Assembly (NCBI RefSeq): GCF_003952725.1
Contig: NZ_CP032509.1
Coordinates: forward strand, 1,822,001 to 1,886,000
DNA: 64,000 bases
Direction of reading: 5' to 3'
Origin: Georhizobium profundi
Lineage (GTDB): Bacteria > Pseudomonadota > Alphaproteobacteria > Rhizobiales > Rhizobiaceae
Below are positions 47,045 to 56,382 of this stretch, one piece after another (position 1 is the stretch's first letter; every line of letters starts with the position of its first letter). The notes beneath the pieces were generated by a model, which worked only from the letters and a program-made list of their open reading frames with translations, did not search any database and had not been told where the DNA came from. The position numbers and the translations under genes were made by a program.

Positions 47045-47470
47045 ATGTATCGCGAAATCCTCGTTTCTCTCGATCTCGGCGACAAGGTGATGGCCGAGAA
47101 AACACTGAGCACGGCGATCGATTACGCCAAGGTCTTCGGTTGCCGACTGCATGTGATGACGGTCGTGCCTGACTACGGGATGGCGATCGTCGGCGGCTTC
47201 TTCCCGAAGGAGCATGAGCAACAGGCGATCCAGCACATGGATGGTCTGCTTCACGCCTTTACCAAGGCGCACGTGCCGGCCGACATCCGCCACCGTCATA
47301 TCGTCGGGCATGGGTCGATCTATCGAGAGATCTTGCGCTACGCGGATGTCGCTAAGGCAGACCTGATCATTCTCGCCGCTGCCACGCCAGGCCCGGAAGA
47401 TTTCCTCATCGGCCCGAATGCCGCCCGCGTCGTGCGACACGCGAAGATCTCAGTTCTCGTTGTGCGGTAA
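47045..47470 (+). CDS. Universal stress protein associated with the TRAP transporter
   Basis: A 141-residue UspA-fold protein. MYREILVSLDLGDKVMAEKT is the N-terminal strand and helix; the C-terminal nucleotide part is VGHGSIYREILRYADVAKAD and FLIGPNAARVVRHAKISVLV. The usual GxxG(9x)GS pattern is altered to GPNAA, so ATP binding may differ from the classic type. Universal stress proteins in this position are known to tune TRAP transporters (the TeaD case), which makes regulation of this one likely. Confidence 0.9.
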   Translation: MYREILVSLDLGDKVMAEKTLSTAIDYAKVFGCRLHVMTVVPDYGMAIVGGFFPKEHEQQAIQHMDGLLHAFTKAHVPADIRHRHIVGHGSIYREILRYADVAKADLIILAAATPGPEDFLIGPNAARVVRHAKISVLVVR

Positions 47471-47631
47471 TCCGCGAACGAAACGAACACTGGTAAGCTC
47501 GGATTTCAGGCGCGTCGCAACTTGCGCACACACTTGAGCGTTCGCCGGATAAAGAGGCCCGTTCCCGCACTCGGCGGGCGAACCGGTCGCAAATGTGTTT
47601 GACCTGGTACCAGCCTACATTTGCTCGGAGG

Positions 47632-48489
47632 ATGGTCTTGATCGGATTGTCAGGTGTCAAAGAAGTCGCAGTATCGGCCGCGCAGGGTTGGTTGAACGAT
47701 CGAGCGTTGAGCCTCGGTGCTGCGATCGCGTTCTACACGCTCTTCGCGCTCGCTCCCATGCTCCTGACAGCCGTTGCCGTGGCGGGATTGGTGTTCGGCC
47801 AGGAAGCGGCGCAAGGCGCTCTCGTGGGAGAACTGGGCGGACTTTTGGGTCCTCGGGGCGCGGAGGCGCTCGAGGCCATGTTGGCGAATACGCGCGACAC
47901 AGGAAGCGGTATCATTGCGACTATCGTCGGGACGGTGACTTTTCTCGTGTTGATGACGGGCGCCTTCGTGCAATTGCAGGACGCGCTCAACCTGATCTGG
48001 AAAGCCCCGCCTGCTCGCCATTGGGGTCTGGCGTTGGCCCGCAGCCGGCTGATGAGTTTCGCCTTCGTTATTGGTATCGGATTCTTGCTGCTGGTGTCGC
48101 TGGTCATCGACGCCGGCCTCACCGCAGTCGGTACCTATCTCGGCGAAAAGCTTCCAGGCTGGTCACTGGTTCTGTTCGCGTTCAATTCGCTGTTGGCCCT
48201 CGCCAGCGCCAGCGCAATGTTCACGGCAATCTTCAAGGTTTTGCCGGATGTTCCGGTAGCGTGGCATGACGCGTGGGTCGGCGGGCTGCTGACGGGGCTG
48301 ATGTTCACGCTCGGCAAGTTCCTGATCGCCTTCTATATCGGCAGCAGCGGGGTCGCATCGACATACGGGGCGGCTGGGTCGATCGTCACGATACTTCTCT
48401 GGATCTATTACTCATCCCAGATCGTGCTGTTCGGCGCCGAAGTTACGAAGGCTTACGCGGGAGTCCGCGGCGACGCCGATACTCGGTAA
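47632..48489 (+). CDS. YihY/virulence factor BrkB family membrane protein
   Basis: About 285 residues with six membrane segments. DRALSLGAAIAFYTLFALAP (about 23-42) and IWKAPPARHWG, then TYGAAGSIVTILLWIYYSSQ with IVLFGAEVTKAY at the end, are the family's marks. Its role is uncertain; the name comes from a Bordetella serum-resistance gene. ATG 47632 directly follows a GGAGG; a TTG at 47638 would have the better six-base spacing and may be the real start. Confidence 0.9.
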   Translation: MVLIGLSGVKEVAVSAAQGWLNDRALSLGAAIAFYTLFALAPMLLTAVAVAGLVFGQEAAQGALVGELGGLLGPRGAEALEAMLANTRDTGSGIIATIVGTVTFLVLMTGAFVQLQDALNLIWKAPPARHWGLALARSRLMSFAFVIGIGFLLLVSLVIDAGLTAVGTYLGEKLPGWSLVLFAFNSLLALASASAMFTAIFKVLPDVPVAWHDAWVGGLLTGLMFTLGKFLIAFYIGSSGVASTYGAAGSIVTILLWIYYSSQIVLFGAEVTKAYAGVRGDADTR

Positions 48490-48554
48490 AGATGCCCAGC
48501 CAATCCGAGAATTCACATCGAAGGATATGTTGTGTCCGCCGCACCAGCATCGCG

Positions 48555-48815
48555 TCAGGGAACTGACTCGTCGTCGAACGCCCGGCAGTCTGCCCCTTGG
48601 GAATCGACGGTGCATTCGTAGACGTAGGACCCTTCCTCGTCCCTCACTTTGACGACGACGTGACGCCGCGAACCGTCTGGCAGGATCTCGCGTGTGATCT
48701 GGCCAACGGTATTCATTGCTGCAGCACGCGCTCCTTGAAGGTCGACCATCTGCAGACCCTGATCATCCTTGGCGATGCGCGTTCCATCCACGACGTCGAA
48801 AAAATACCTGGCCAT
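48555..48815 (-). CDS. DUF6894 family protein
   Basis: An 86-residue protein. MARYFFDVVDGTRIAKDDQG is the family's start (RYFFDxxDG), followed by VDLQGARAAAMNTVGQI and a beta hairpin ending VYECTVDSQ. It is common in rhizobial and methylobacterial genomes, with no known function. ATG 48815 has a GGGGAGAAGG site; a longer frame to 48845 is less likely. It lies between YihY and the large protein without obvious linkage. Confidence 0.82.
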   Translation of the reverse strand: MARYFFDVVDGTRIAKDDQGLQMVDLQGARAAAMNTVGQITREILPDGSRRHVVVKVRDEEGSYVYECTVDSQGADCRAFDDESVP

Positions 48816-49013
48816 TTCCTTCTCCCCTTGGGGCGAGCCCATCATCGGACGAGGCCTCGCCTTGATCTCATAGAAAGGAAATGGCTGGGTATATGAGTTG
48901 TTCCGGAAATTGGCATATCCTATGGCTCTCGTTTTGAGCCTTCTGGATTCCGCAGTGAGCGGGGATGAGATCGACCGGTGGCCGGTTGATGCGCTGGGTG
49001 TCGAAGCGGTGGA

Positions 49014-50999
49014 CTATTCGGGCTGGCGGGACATCCCCCATCCGGCTGCAGTCAATGCGACTACTTTATCGACCAGGCTGGCTGGCACGATGGAGCAGTC
49101 CCCGGCTGAAATGGGATCATCGTGGAAGATGTACACATGAGCCGCGAACCGCTCGAAAGGCAGAGAGGCTTCACCAAAGCGCTCCCCATGACCTTCCGTC
49201 GACACGACGGTGCCGTTTCCCCAATCCTGGCCACTATCATTGTTGGGGTTGTAAAAATAAACGCGCATCACTCCATCTTGGTCCAGCGAAACCCTGATCA
49301 GGCTGATGGCGTGCCATCCTACAAACGTTCCCGTGTTCGTCGTCGCAGCTATCCCGATCGGCTGCGGGTGAACGATCTGCTGATTGCCGTTCCATGTTGG
49401 GTGATACGCAGCGCAAAACCGGCTTACGAAATTTCGGTGCTCCGCTAAATGCCCGCTGTTGACGTCGACGGCGATATGGAAATCGCGCCCCACCCACCAA
49501 CCATGCAATTCAGGGTTGATCCAGCGATGGGGATCCTCACCTCGGTTCCCGCAGCGACGGCCCATTTCCGCATAAAGCTTATCCAGGTGAGGCACGAGGA
49601 TGGCAGATATCGGGTCGGTGTCCAGCACGGGGGTCGTCACCAAGCCGTGCCCGAGATCCTTGCTTTCGATCCGCTGCCCCTCGAAATGCATGATGAGATT
49701 ATCGTGCAGCGCCGTTTGGGCCACGATATGCAGCAGGTAGTCCGGATCATTCAACGCCCAAAGAGAGAGCGCTCGGGCTGATTGACAGGTTGGATTGTTG
49801 CCCTGACCCACGCCGAGCGGCAAGCCAAGCATCTGCAGCAGCCCGGCCACGAGGTAAGCCCTCGGCTCAATCCTTGTCCCGAACCTCTCGGACAGCACCG
49901 TCTGCACAGAGTTGCAAATGTTCAGATCGAGCATTCGCCAGAACGACGGAGCGACGGGTGGTGAATACAGGATCCCTCGCTCCAACATGAGCGCCAGACC
50001 CAACACCGCCTGCGCGGTTTCGGGGAACACCGCAGTACGGATAAGGTCGTGGGTGAGCGCCGAATAGCATCGCATTGCATCGAGCCCGGTGCTGCTCAAT
50101 CCAAGTGCTCTGCCAAGAAGCTCGTCGCTTTGATGGTCGACCGCCCAACGGACGAATGCGGGATGATAGTCGGAGACGATGCCTGTTTCATGCATGCGCT
50201 TGGCGAGCGTTTCGGCTTCGAGCTTGAGCGTTTCGTCGTCTGCTGAAGAGAGGCGGTCTCCGTAGCGGCTTAGGCCGGGGTCATCGGCGCATAAAGAGGT
50301 CGGGGAAAACGCGGCCTCGACAAGCCGCTTGGCCCGATCGGACAGGTGCGATTGCGGAAAGTTGGCATTCGATCCTGTCACCGCGATTTGGGCAATCATC
50401 CCTTTGATGTGGTCGATCTGGATTGGACGCTGGGCAAGCACACGATGGACCTCATCCACGAGCTTCTCCTGGATGGTCATCGGTCCGACGATTTCGAGCA
50501 AAGTCGAGAAGAGGCGGTTTATTGCTGGATCGAGAGACCCGGCGGACGCCCGGCTGGCTTCGTCGCTTGTACCGAATATGCGGGCGAGGTTGAGCGCCAA
50601 CACCTTGGCCAAGAATTCCGATGCTGCCTCAGCCGTCAGTCCGGTCTTTCGATATGAACCGCTGGCGACTGCGCCGAAACGCAGGAGGCTCATGCATTCA
50701 AGCATCTTGGTTTGAAGCGGACCATCTCTCAACGTACCGCCGACCAGACCGGGCAAGAGAGCTTCCGGACGGTCCCAATCGGAGCCAGCAAACAAGCCTG
50801 CAGCATCCGCTCTGGCCGCTCTGTCACGCAGTACAGCCAGTCCACCATCGTTCACCATGATCCTGCGAGCGACGTCGAGCAAACGGCCCTGATAGTTGGC
50901 CTTCGCGAAGGACGATGCATTCTCCAATTGCTCGAGCATGCGGTCGAACTGTCCGACAGTTTCAGCGAGCGGTCGCCGTGTCATTTCCAGGTGGTTCAT
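49014..50999 (-). CDS. Large unrecognised protein with a possible papain-like Cys/His/Asn centre
   Basis: A 661-residue protein with no signal peptide or membrane segment. Residues 1-390 are mostly helical and unfamiliar. The C-terminal third has Cys405 in GNNPTCQSARALSLWA, His563 in GWHAISLIRVS and Asn584 in VYFYNPNNDSG. The order Cys, then His, then Asn, with Cys at a helix start and His and Asn on strands, is that of papain-fold peptidases and transglutaminases. This is my inference from pattern; no family is recognised. ATG 50999 is chosen because upstream sequence to 51197 is Arg/Ala-rich and unlike a protein start. The ATP-grasp gene ends 110 bp upstream on the same strand, suggesting one operon. 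Confidence 0.72.
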   Translation of the reverse strand: MNHLEMTRRPLAETVGQFDRMLEQLENASSFAKANYQGRLLDVARRIMVNDGGLAVLRDRAARADAAGLFAGSDWDRPEALLPGLVGGTLRDGPLQTKMLECMSLLRFGAVASGSYRKTGLTAEAASEFLAKVLALNLARIFGTSDEASRASAGSLDPAINRLFSTLLEIVGPMTIQEKLVDEVHRVLAQRPIQIDHIKGMIAQIAVTGSNANFPQSHLSDRAKRLVEAAFSPTSLCADDPGLSRYGDRLSSADDETLKLEAETLAKRMHETGIVSDYHPAFVRWAVDHQSDELLGRALGLSSTGLDAMRCYSALTHDLIRTAVFPETAQAVLGLALMLERGILYSPPVAPSFWRMLDLNICNSVQTVLSERFGTRIEPRAYLVAGLLQMLGLPLGVGQGNNPTCQSARALSLWALNDPDYLLHIVAQTALHDNLIMHFEGQRIESKDLGHGLVTTPVLDTDPISAILVPHLDKLYAEMGRRCGNRGEDPHRWINPELHGWWVGRDFHIAVDVNSGHLAEHRNFVSRFCAAYHPTWNGNQQIVHPQPIGIAATTNTGTFVGWHAISLIRVSLDQDGVMRVYFYNPNNDSGQDWGNGTVVSTEGHGERFGEASLPFERFAAHVYIFHDDPISAGDCSIVPASLVDKVVALTAAGWGMSRQPE

Positions 51000-51109
51000 C
51001 AACGCTCCGTGCCTGTGGCTTGCGGTTCCGCCCTGTGGACGGTTTGTCCAGCATGCCGCAGGGCTCAGTCTCGATCGATAGCGACCTGCGCCAGAGAACG
51101 AAGCAATCG

Positions 51110-52336
51110 CTAGACGTAAAAATCCAGCTCTTCCTGTCGTTTCAGCAGGTCCCGCATTTGGTGCGCGTCGCTGCCGAAGAAGTAGACCAACCCCCAATGG
51201 GTCCCGAATGCTGTGCGCTTGGTAACTTTTTGCTCCATCGGCGGCGCCAATTCGTGAAACTCGAAATAGCTATGATTTTCGGTTTCATCGGGGATCTGAA
51301 GCTCGCTGACCACTCGCCGACGCGGATAGACGCCAAAACAGCCAGCATGTCCCTTTGCGCCAGTCACAGGCTCGGGGAAGAAAGCATCCAATTCTTCTCG
51401 TGTCGACTTCGGATCGAAGGCGAGCACCAACGCCTGATAGGCGTTGAAGCCATACGCTCGTTCCATCAGCTCGAAGGCATTGAACCCTGGCGGACGATAG
51501 GCCACTTCACCGAAATAGAGTGTGCCGTCATTCGTCACGAAGTATTCCGGATGAATGAAGCCGAAATCGATATCGAAAACTTCGATCAGCTTCTCGATCT
51601 GTTCCGTAATGCGGCCGCGCCACTTTTCCAGTTCTGGCGTGGCGGGCACAAAGACAGAATAACCAAGCGTCACATACTCCGATATGTTGAGGAACTGGAT
51701 TTTTCGGTCCTTGATCCAGGCTTCCACCGCAAATTCCCAGCCGTCCAAATGCGATTCCAAGAGAGCGGGAAACTCGTCGTCTGAAATCGCATCGACGTCG
51801 TCGGCAGTCCTGATCACGCGGTGCCCGAGACAGCCCGCTTTGTCGAAGGCTTTCATGTGGATCGGATCGTTCACGTCGCCTTCGAGTTTCAGCAGCGTTT
51901 GGTTGACGCGCTTCAGGAACCGAATGACATCGGACTTGTCCATCGCCTCTTCGAAGATGCCCACTCGGATACCGCCGAGCTGGGCGCGACGCTTCATCAA
52001 GGACTTGTCACGAAACAGCATCGACTGACCAAGAAGACGCGGATTGCCGAGAAGGACGGAATTGATGGCGCCAGCCCACTCCACGGTTTCTTCGAACAGC
52101 GGGATGGCAACGTCGACGCCCATGTCTTTGAGCGTCTGCGCAATTTCATGCGAGCGGTCGTTAAGTCGCTCGAAATCCCATTTGATGAACGGGATATCGT
52201 TGGCGGTTGCGTACTCTTCGGCCCAATATGGTGCGACAACGATATAACGGCGGTCAAATTTCGCGATCGCCTCAATTGCCTTGAGGCTCCATCCAAGAAT
52301 GGCGACATAGCCCTTTTCGGGATGTGCTGCAGTCAT
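51110..52336 (-). CDS. ATP-grasp domain ligase
   Basis: A 408-residue protein. An N-terminal Rossmann-like region (YVAILGWSLKAIEAI, VAIPLFEETVEWAGAI) precedes the ATP-grasp fold: the central part FPALLESHLDGWEFAVEAWI and the metal-binding end GEVAYRPPGFNAFELM, matching the E-x-N-x-R-x-G-G motif of carboxylate-amine ligases. Such enzymes form an amide or peptide bond through an acyl phosphate. The amino acid or peptide joined is unknown. ATG 52336 has GGGAGAT; a longer frame upstream lacks character. It lies before the large Cys/His/Asn protein on the same strand. Confidence 0.85.
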   Translation of the reverse strand: MTAAHPEKGYVAILGWSLKAIEAIAKFDRRYIVVAPYWAEEYATANDIPFIKWDFERLNDRSHEIAQTLKDMGVDVAIPLFEETVEWAGAINSVLLGNPRLLGQSMLFRDKSLMKRRAQLGGIRVGIFEEAMDKSDVIRFLKRVNQTLLKLEGDVNDPIHMKAFDKAGCLGHRVIRTADDVDAISDDEFPALLESHLDGWEFAVEAWIKDRKIQFLNISEYVTLGYSVFVPATPELEKWRGRITEQIEKLIEVFDIDFGFIHPEYFVTNDGTLYFGEVAYRPPGFNAFELMERAYGFNAYQALVLAFDPKSTREELDAFFPEPVTGAKGHAGCFGVYPRRRVVSELQIPDETENHSYFEFHELAPPMEQKVTKRTAFGTHWGLVYFFGSDAHQMRDLLKRQEELDFYV

Positions 52337-52574
52337 ACGATCTCCCAGCCCGGCCCTAGAGAGGCCGTAATTTGGTTTGATTGTCGAATTATAATATGCT
52401 GGATTTACGTAGCATGATGAGAAATTTAACGCAAATTCCCCACAAAGAGGCAAGGGTTGGGAGAATATTGGTTCGATGGTCAAAACTATCGAAAAGACAT
52501 CGTCGCCGTTCTTTGTAGCTGCTCTGCGAGATGTGGTTCTGCGACCGAAACAATTGACGACGAAGAAGCCAAGG

Positions 52575-53060
52575 TCATTTCGAGCGCATGACAACGCTCA
52601 TGGTGCCATCGCTTTCGAGAATAAGAATGGCAACCTCATCGATATCGTTGCCGCCGGAAGCCCGCACAGCACTCAGTGCCTCGTCCTGCGTGACGCGTTC
52701 CTGCTTCATTGCCGAGGAGCAAAACTGGCCGTCCCGCGCAAGCAAGGCAGGCTCAGATCGGAGTGCGGAGGCGAAGCGGCCCGATCGGACGGACATGAAG
52801 GTGACAAGGAATTGCAAGAGGATCAGCAGGGCAAGGGCGATTGCACCTTCAGCGAGGGCAATGGACTCCTGAAGAATGATGGCAGACAGCGTTGAACCGA
52901 GCGCGACTGTGACAACGAGATCGAATGCGTTGAGTTTGGCAAGAGTCCGCTTTCCTGAAATTCTCAGGAACAGGACCAACGACGCATATGCCAGCGAGCC
53001 GACCACAACCGTGCGGACGATTCCTGACCAGTTCTGAAAAAACATTTCCGACCAATCCAT
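52575..53060 (-). CDS. DUF421 family membrane protein (YetF-like)
   Basis: A 161-residue protein. Three N-terminal membrane segments are followed by the soluble DUF421 domain: LRISGKRTLAKLNAFDLVVT is the signature (GKR...fDfvvti), and LLARDGQF, TQDEALSAVRASGGNDI follow. Related YetF proteins of Bacillus spore formers and others affect membrane properties; the function is uncertain. ATG 53060 removes 17 basic residues that precede the first segment. Confidence 0.87.
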   Translation of the reverse strand: MDWSEMFFQNWSGIVRTVVVGSLAYASLVLFLRISGKRTLAKLNAFDLVVTVALGSTLSAIILQESIALAEGAIALALLILLQFLVTFMSVRSGRFASALRSEPALLARDGQFCSSAMKQERVTQDEALSAVRASGGNDIDEVAILILESDGTMSVVMRSK

Positions 53061-53237
53061 TAAAATGCTTCTCCAACGCCAATTCGCCGATGATCCCCGA
53101 GCCGCTTTCACGGTCGATCCAAAGACTGAACTGGCAGATCCATCGCAGGTTCAACAATCAAACTGTTATTTGAAATTTCGATGGTTGGGGGTCGGACATT
53201 TGATGCCCAGCAGCTACGCTGTTGGGCGATGACAAAG

Positions 53238-54491
53238 TCATGCGTACCGCGCAACTTCTGCCGCAGCCTGGTCGATTGCTTGCCTGTCTTCGTCCAGAGA
53301 CATCGCCGGTATAGACCGGAGAAGAGCCAGCCGGGAGTGTCGAGCCGCTTCGATACGAAATCGAGGATCGGGAAGAGCCGCGAGCGCCGCCAAAGCTTTC
53401 TGCAATCGGACATGGACCTCCACCAGAGACGCGCTGTCTCGTGCGATGGGGCTGAAAACATCGTCGAACAGCTCTCCAAGCTTCACAGAATTCATCCGGA
53501 CATTTGGATATCGGACGGCGTCGCGATCGGTAGGCTCGCTCCAGATTGTAAGCAGCCGAACGCTTCTTCCAATGACATCAATTGCAGTGCCTGGATCATT
53601 GACCGCGGGTGACAGTGCGCGCTGCGCGATTTCCGCCAGTACAGACATCCCAAATCGGGGATCCTGATCGAAAGATCGTTCAGTTTCCAACGTGTAGCAA
53701 TTGCGGACGGCTGAGCGAATGGCCTCATCCTCACATGCAATGCGCGCTAGGGGTCGTCGCGTGTCGACAAACGTACCGGGTAGGGCAAGCGAATAGAGGA
53801 TGGTTTCACAATCCTTGGCGATCTCTTGTAGTCTCTCCATGTCGATGTGCTGAACATAGCCGATTTCGGTGGAATTCACCGGCTCTGCGGACGCTGGGAT
53901 GTCGGCTTCGTCTCCCAGAAACATTGCGCCGAGATAGGGCTGGACATGGCGGTTGTTCAAAGCCTCTGCCGTGTCTTTTTCGACTGCCGATGTCGTTTCG
54001 CCGACACGCCCGAGGCGTGTCAGATAGTCGATCCAGCGCAAGAGAGTGACGACGATGAGCAGTACGACGAATATCGTCACCACGAATAGGATGACGCGGC
54101 CCTGTTCGCCGTAAGCCCCCATCGAGAGCGTGATGATCGCAACCAAGCTGAAGAGAAATGAGCCCACAAAAGTCGAAAGGACATTTTGCGAAGTGGCGTC
54201 CTGAAGCAGAAGCTTGGTGGCGCGTGGTGTCACATTCGTCGTCGCCGCGGAATAGGCGGCCACCATTGAACTGACAGAGAACGTGGTTACTGCAAGCATC
54301 GACGAGGCGATGATCGTCAGGATGTTATCAACCGCGTCAGCGCCGATTGATGCGGATATTTCATAGGGAATATAAGGCCCCACAAATATGGCAAGTAGCG
54401 CCGAGACCACAGCCAGCAATGAAATGAGGGTGCTACGAAACCACAATCGTCTCGTTAAGAGCCGAAGGATCCAGCCCAGTTTCGACGTCAT
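53238..54491 (-). CDS. DUF2254 family membrane protein
   Basis: A 417-residue protein. Four N-terminal membrane segments in the first 165 residues (SLLAVVSALLAIFVGPYIPY, TIIASSMLAVTTFSVSSMVA, STFVGSFLFSLVAIITL, VILFVVTIFVVLLIVVTLL) and the soluble C-terminal part with QRALSPAVNDPGTAIDVI, the family signature. Function is unknown. It sits in a run of membrane genes (DUF421, SulP) on the same strand but with gaps of 95-180 bp. Confidence 0.9.
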   Translation of the reverse strand: MTSKLGWILRLLTRRLWFRSTLISLLAVVSALLAIFVGPYIPYEISASIGADAVDNILTIIASSMLAVTTFSVSSMVAAYSAATTNVTPRATKLLLQDATSQNVLSTFVGSFLFSLVAIITLSMGAYGEQGRVILFVVTIFVVLLIVVTLLRWIDYLTRLGRVGETTSAVEKDTAEALNNRHVQPYLGAMFLGDEADIPASAEPVNSTEIGYVQHIDMERLQEIAKDCETILYSLALPGTFVDTRRPLARIACEDEAIRSAVRNCYTLETERSFDQDPRFGMSVLAEIAQRALSPAVNDPGTAIDVIGRSVRLLTIWSEPTDRDAVRYPNVRMNSVKLGELFDDVFSPIARDSASLVEVHVRLQKALAALAALPDPRFRIEAARHSRLALLRSIPAMSLDEDRQAIDQAAAEVARYA

Positions 54492-54586
54492 ATCCGTATC
54501 TCCCTAAATCCCTAATTGCCTCCCTTGCCGTTGGAAGCGGGAGATAGCAGCAGACGTAGCGCTTTTCGACCAGCCGTGCGCAGCTC

Positions 54587-56068
54587 TTAATTTCTTAAGT
54601 TCAGGCCATCTCCTGGCTTGCCGTGAATGGCAAGGCGATCGGCGATCGTCTCGCTTGCCTTGTTCATGCCTACGATCTCGACGTCGGCACCGTCGCGCCG
54701 GAACTTCAGCACAGCCATGTCGAGGGCAGCGACACTCGAAATGTCCCAGATATGGGCGCGCGAGACGTCGATCGTGACCTTTTCCAGCACCTCCCTGAAA
54801 TCGAAGGCCGCCATGAAGTCTTCGGTTGAAGCAAAGAAGAGTTGACCGTCGACCGTATATGTCCGGTGGCGCCCGTCGTCACTGGGTGTGGAGGAGACAC
54901 GGAACAGCTGCGCGATCTTCCAGGCGAAGAAGATGCCCGACAGCAACACGCCGATAAGGACGCCATAGGCAAGATTATGGGTGAAGACGACGGTAACGAC
55001 AGTCGCCAGCATGACGATTGATGAGGAGCGCGGATGATCCTTGAGATTGACGATGGAGGACCAGGAGAAGGTGCCGATCGAGACCATGATCATGATGGCG
55101 ACGAGCGCCGGCATCGGGATCTGGCTGACGAGGTCGCCGAGCACGAGGATCATAAACAAGAGGAGGATGCCGGCTGCGAAGGTTGAAAGCCGACCGCGTC
55201 CGCCTGACTTCACATTGATGATCGACTGCCCGATCATGGCGCAACCCGCCATGCCGCCGATGAAGCCGGTGGCCGTATTGGCAATGCCCTGGCCGATGCA
55301 TTCCTGATGGCGATCTGATGGCGTGTCAGTCAGATCGTCCACGATCTGCGCCGTCATCATGGACTCCAGCAAGCCGACCACCGCAACTGCCGCCGAATAG
55401 GGCAGGATGATCATCAGGGTCTCGAAGGTCAGCGGAATGTCCGGGATCAGGAAGACCGGCAGGGTCGACGGCAAATTGCCCATGTCGCCCACGGTTCGAA
55501 CGTCGAGGCCGAAGACGATGGTCAAGGTCGTGAGCACCACGATGCAGACCAGCGGCGATGGGATCGCCTTGGTGAGATACGGAAACAGATAGATGATGGC
55601 GAGACCGGCGGCGACCATGACATAGGTCAGGTTCGGAACGCCGACGAGCTCGGGAATCTGCGCCATGAAGATCAGGATCGCCAGTGCGTTGACGAAGCCA
55701 GTCATCACCGAGCGCGAGACGAACCGCATGAGCGCGCCAAGCTTCAGCAGGCCGAAGAGAATTTGCAGCAGGCCCGCGAGAACGGTGGCGGCCAGCAGAT
55801 ACTGAAGTCCGTAGTCGCGCACGAGCGTGACCATGAGCACCGCAGTCGCAGCGGTGGCAGCCGAGATCATGCCCGGACGTCCACCGACGAAGGCGATGAG
55901 CACGGCGATCGAAAACGAGGCATAGAGGCCGACCCGCGGGTCGACGCCAGCGATGATGGAAAAGGCGATGGCTTCGGGAATAAGCGCCAGGGCAACGACG
56001 AGGCCCGAAAGCAGGTCGCCGCGCACATTGCCGAACCATTGCGCGCGGTAAGCGGACAAGGAGGTCAT
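54587..56068 (-). CDS. SulP family anion transporter with STAS domain
   Basis: A 493-residue protein. The transport domain (residues 1-385) begins [20 protein letters not shown], and has [38 protein letters not shown] and the TFSWSSI segment. The STAS domain (about 405-493) ends with [20 protein letters not shown]. SulP proteins carry sulfate, bicarbonate or dicarboxylates; a specific substrate cannot be read from sequence. It is probably a single gene. Confidence 0.92.
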   Translation of the reverse strand: MTSLSAYRAQWFGNVRGDLLSGLVVALALIPEAIAFSIIAGVDPRVGLYASFSIAVLIAFVGGRPGMISAATAATAVLMVTLVRDYGLQYLLAATVLAGLLQILFGLLKLGALMRFVSRSVMTGFVNALAILIFMAQIPELVGVPNLTYVMVAAGLAIIYLFPYLTKAIPSPLVCIVVLTTLTIVFGLDVRTVGDMGNLPSTLPVFLIPDIPLTFETLMIILPYSAAVAVVGLLESMMTAQIVDDLTDTPSDRHQECIGQGIANTATGFIGGMAGCAMIGQSIINVKSGGRGRLSTFAAGILLLFMILVLGDLVSQIPMPALVAIMIMVSIGTFSWSSIVNLKDHPRSSSIVMLATVVTVVFTHNLAYGVLIGVLLSGIFFAWKIAQLFRVSSTPSDDGRHRTYTVDGQLFFASTEDFMAAFDFREVLEKVTIDVSRAHIWDISSVAALDMAVLKFRRDGADVEIVGMNKASETIADRLAIHGKPGDGLNLRN

Positions 56069-56382
56069 GAAAATCCAGATGATGAGAGAACCAAACCAGC
56101 GGCCTCTTCTGAGAGAAGGGTCGCACCGGGAGACGGTATTTGATCTAGTTGTCCGGCGGATCGGCGGCCGGAAGAGCCACCCGGAATTTCACCGGGTCCT
56201 GATGGATGACGCCTCATAACGCCACATCGGGCCAGATGACAACCCGCGCCCGAGCACGAAGAGCTAATGAGCCGCTGACGGCTCGCCCGTTTTATGAAAC
56301 CGCGCTTTTGAAGCTCGGCGGTGTTGACAGGCGATGCACCCCGATGTTGCTCCAATGAACCACCGGCTGGCATCTAATGGCG
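56069..56382. other. Intergenic stretch
   Basis: 314 bp between two minus-strand genes. ACCCGG and CCGGGT form a small hairpin near 56189-56207 with a seven-base loop. No T-run and no supported coding frame; the upstream region of the SulP gene lies here. Confidence 0.5.

Noticed and set aside
44281..47112. A 943-codon open frame on the minus strand opposite the TRAP permease
   Set aside because: It mirrors the permease frame, has the His/Arg/Asp-rich composition of an antisense shadow, and no domain or binding site. The plus-strand protein is a clear family member.
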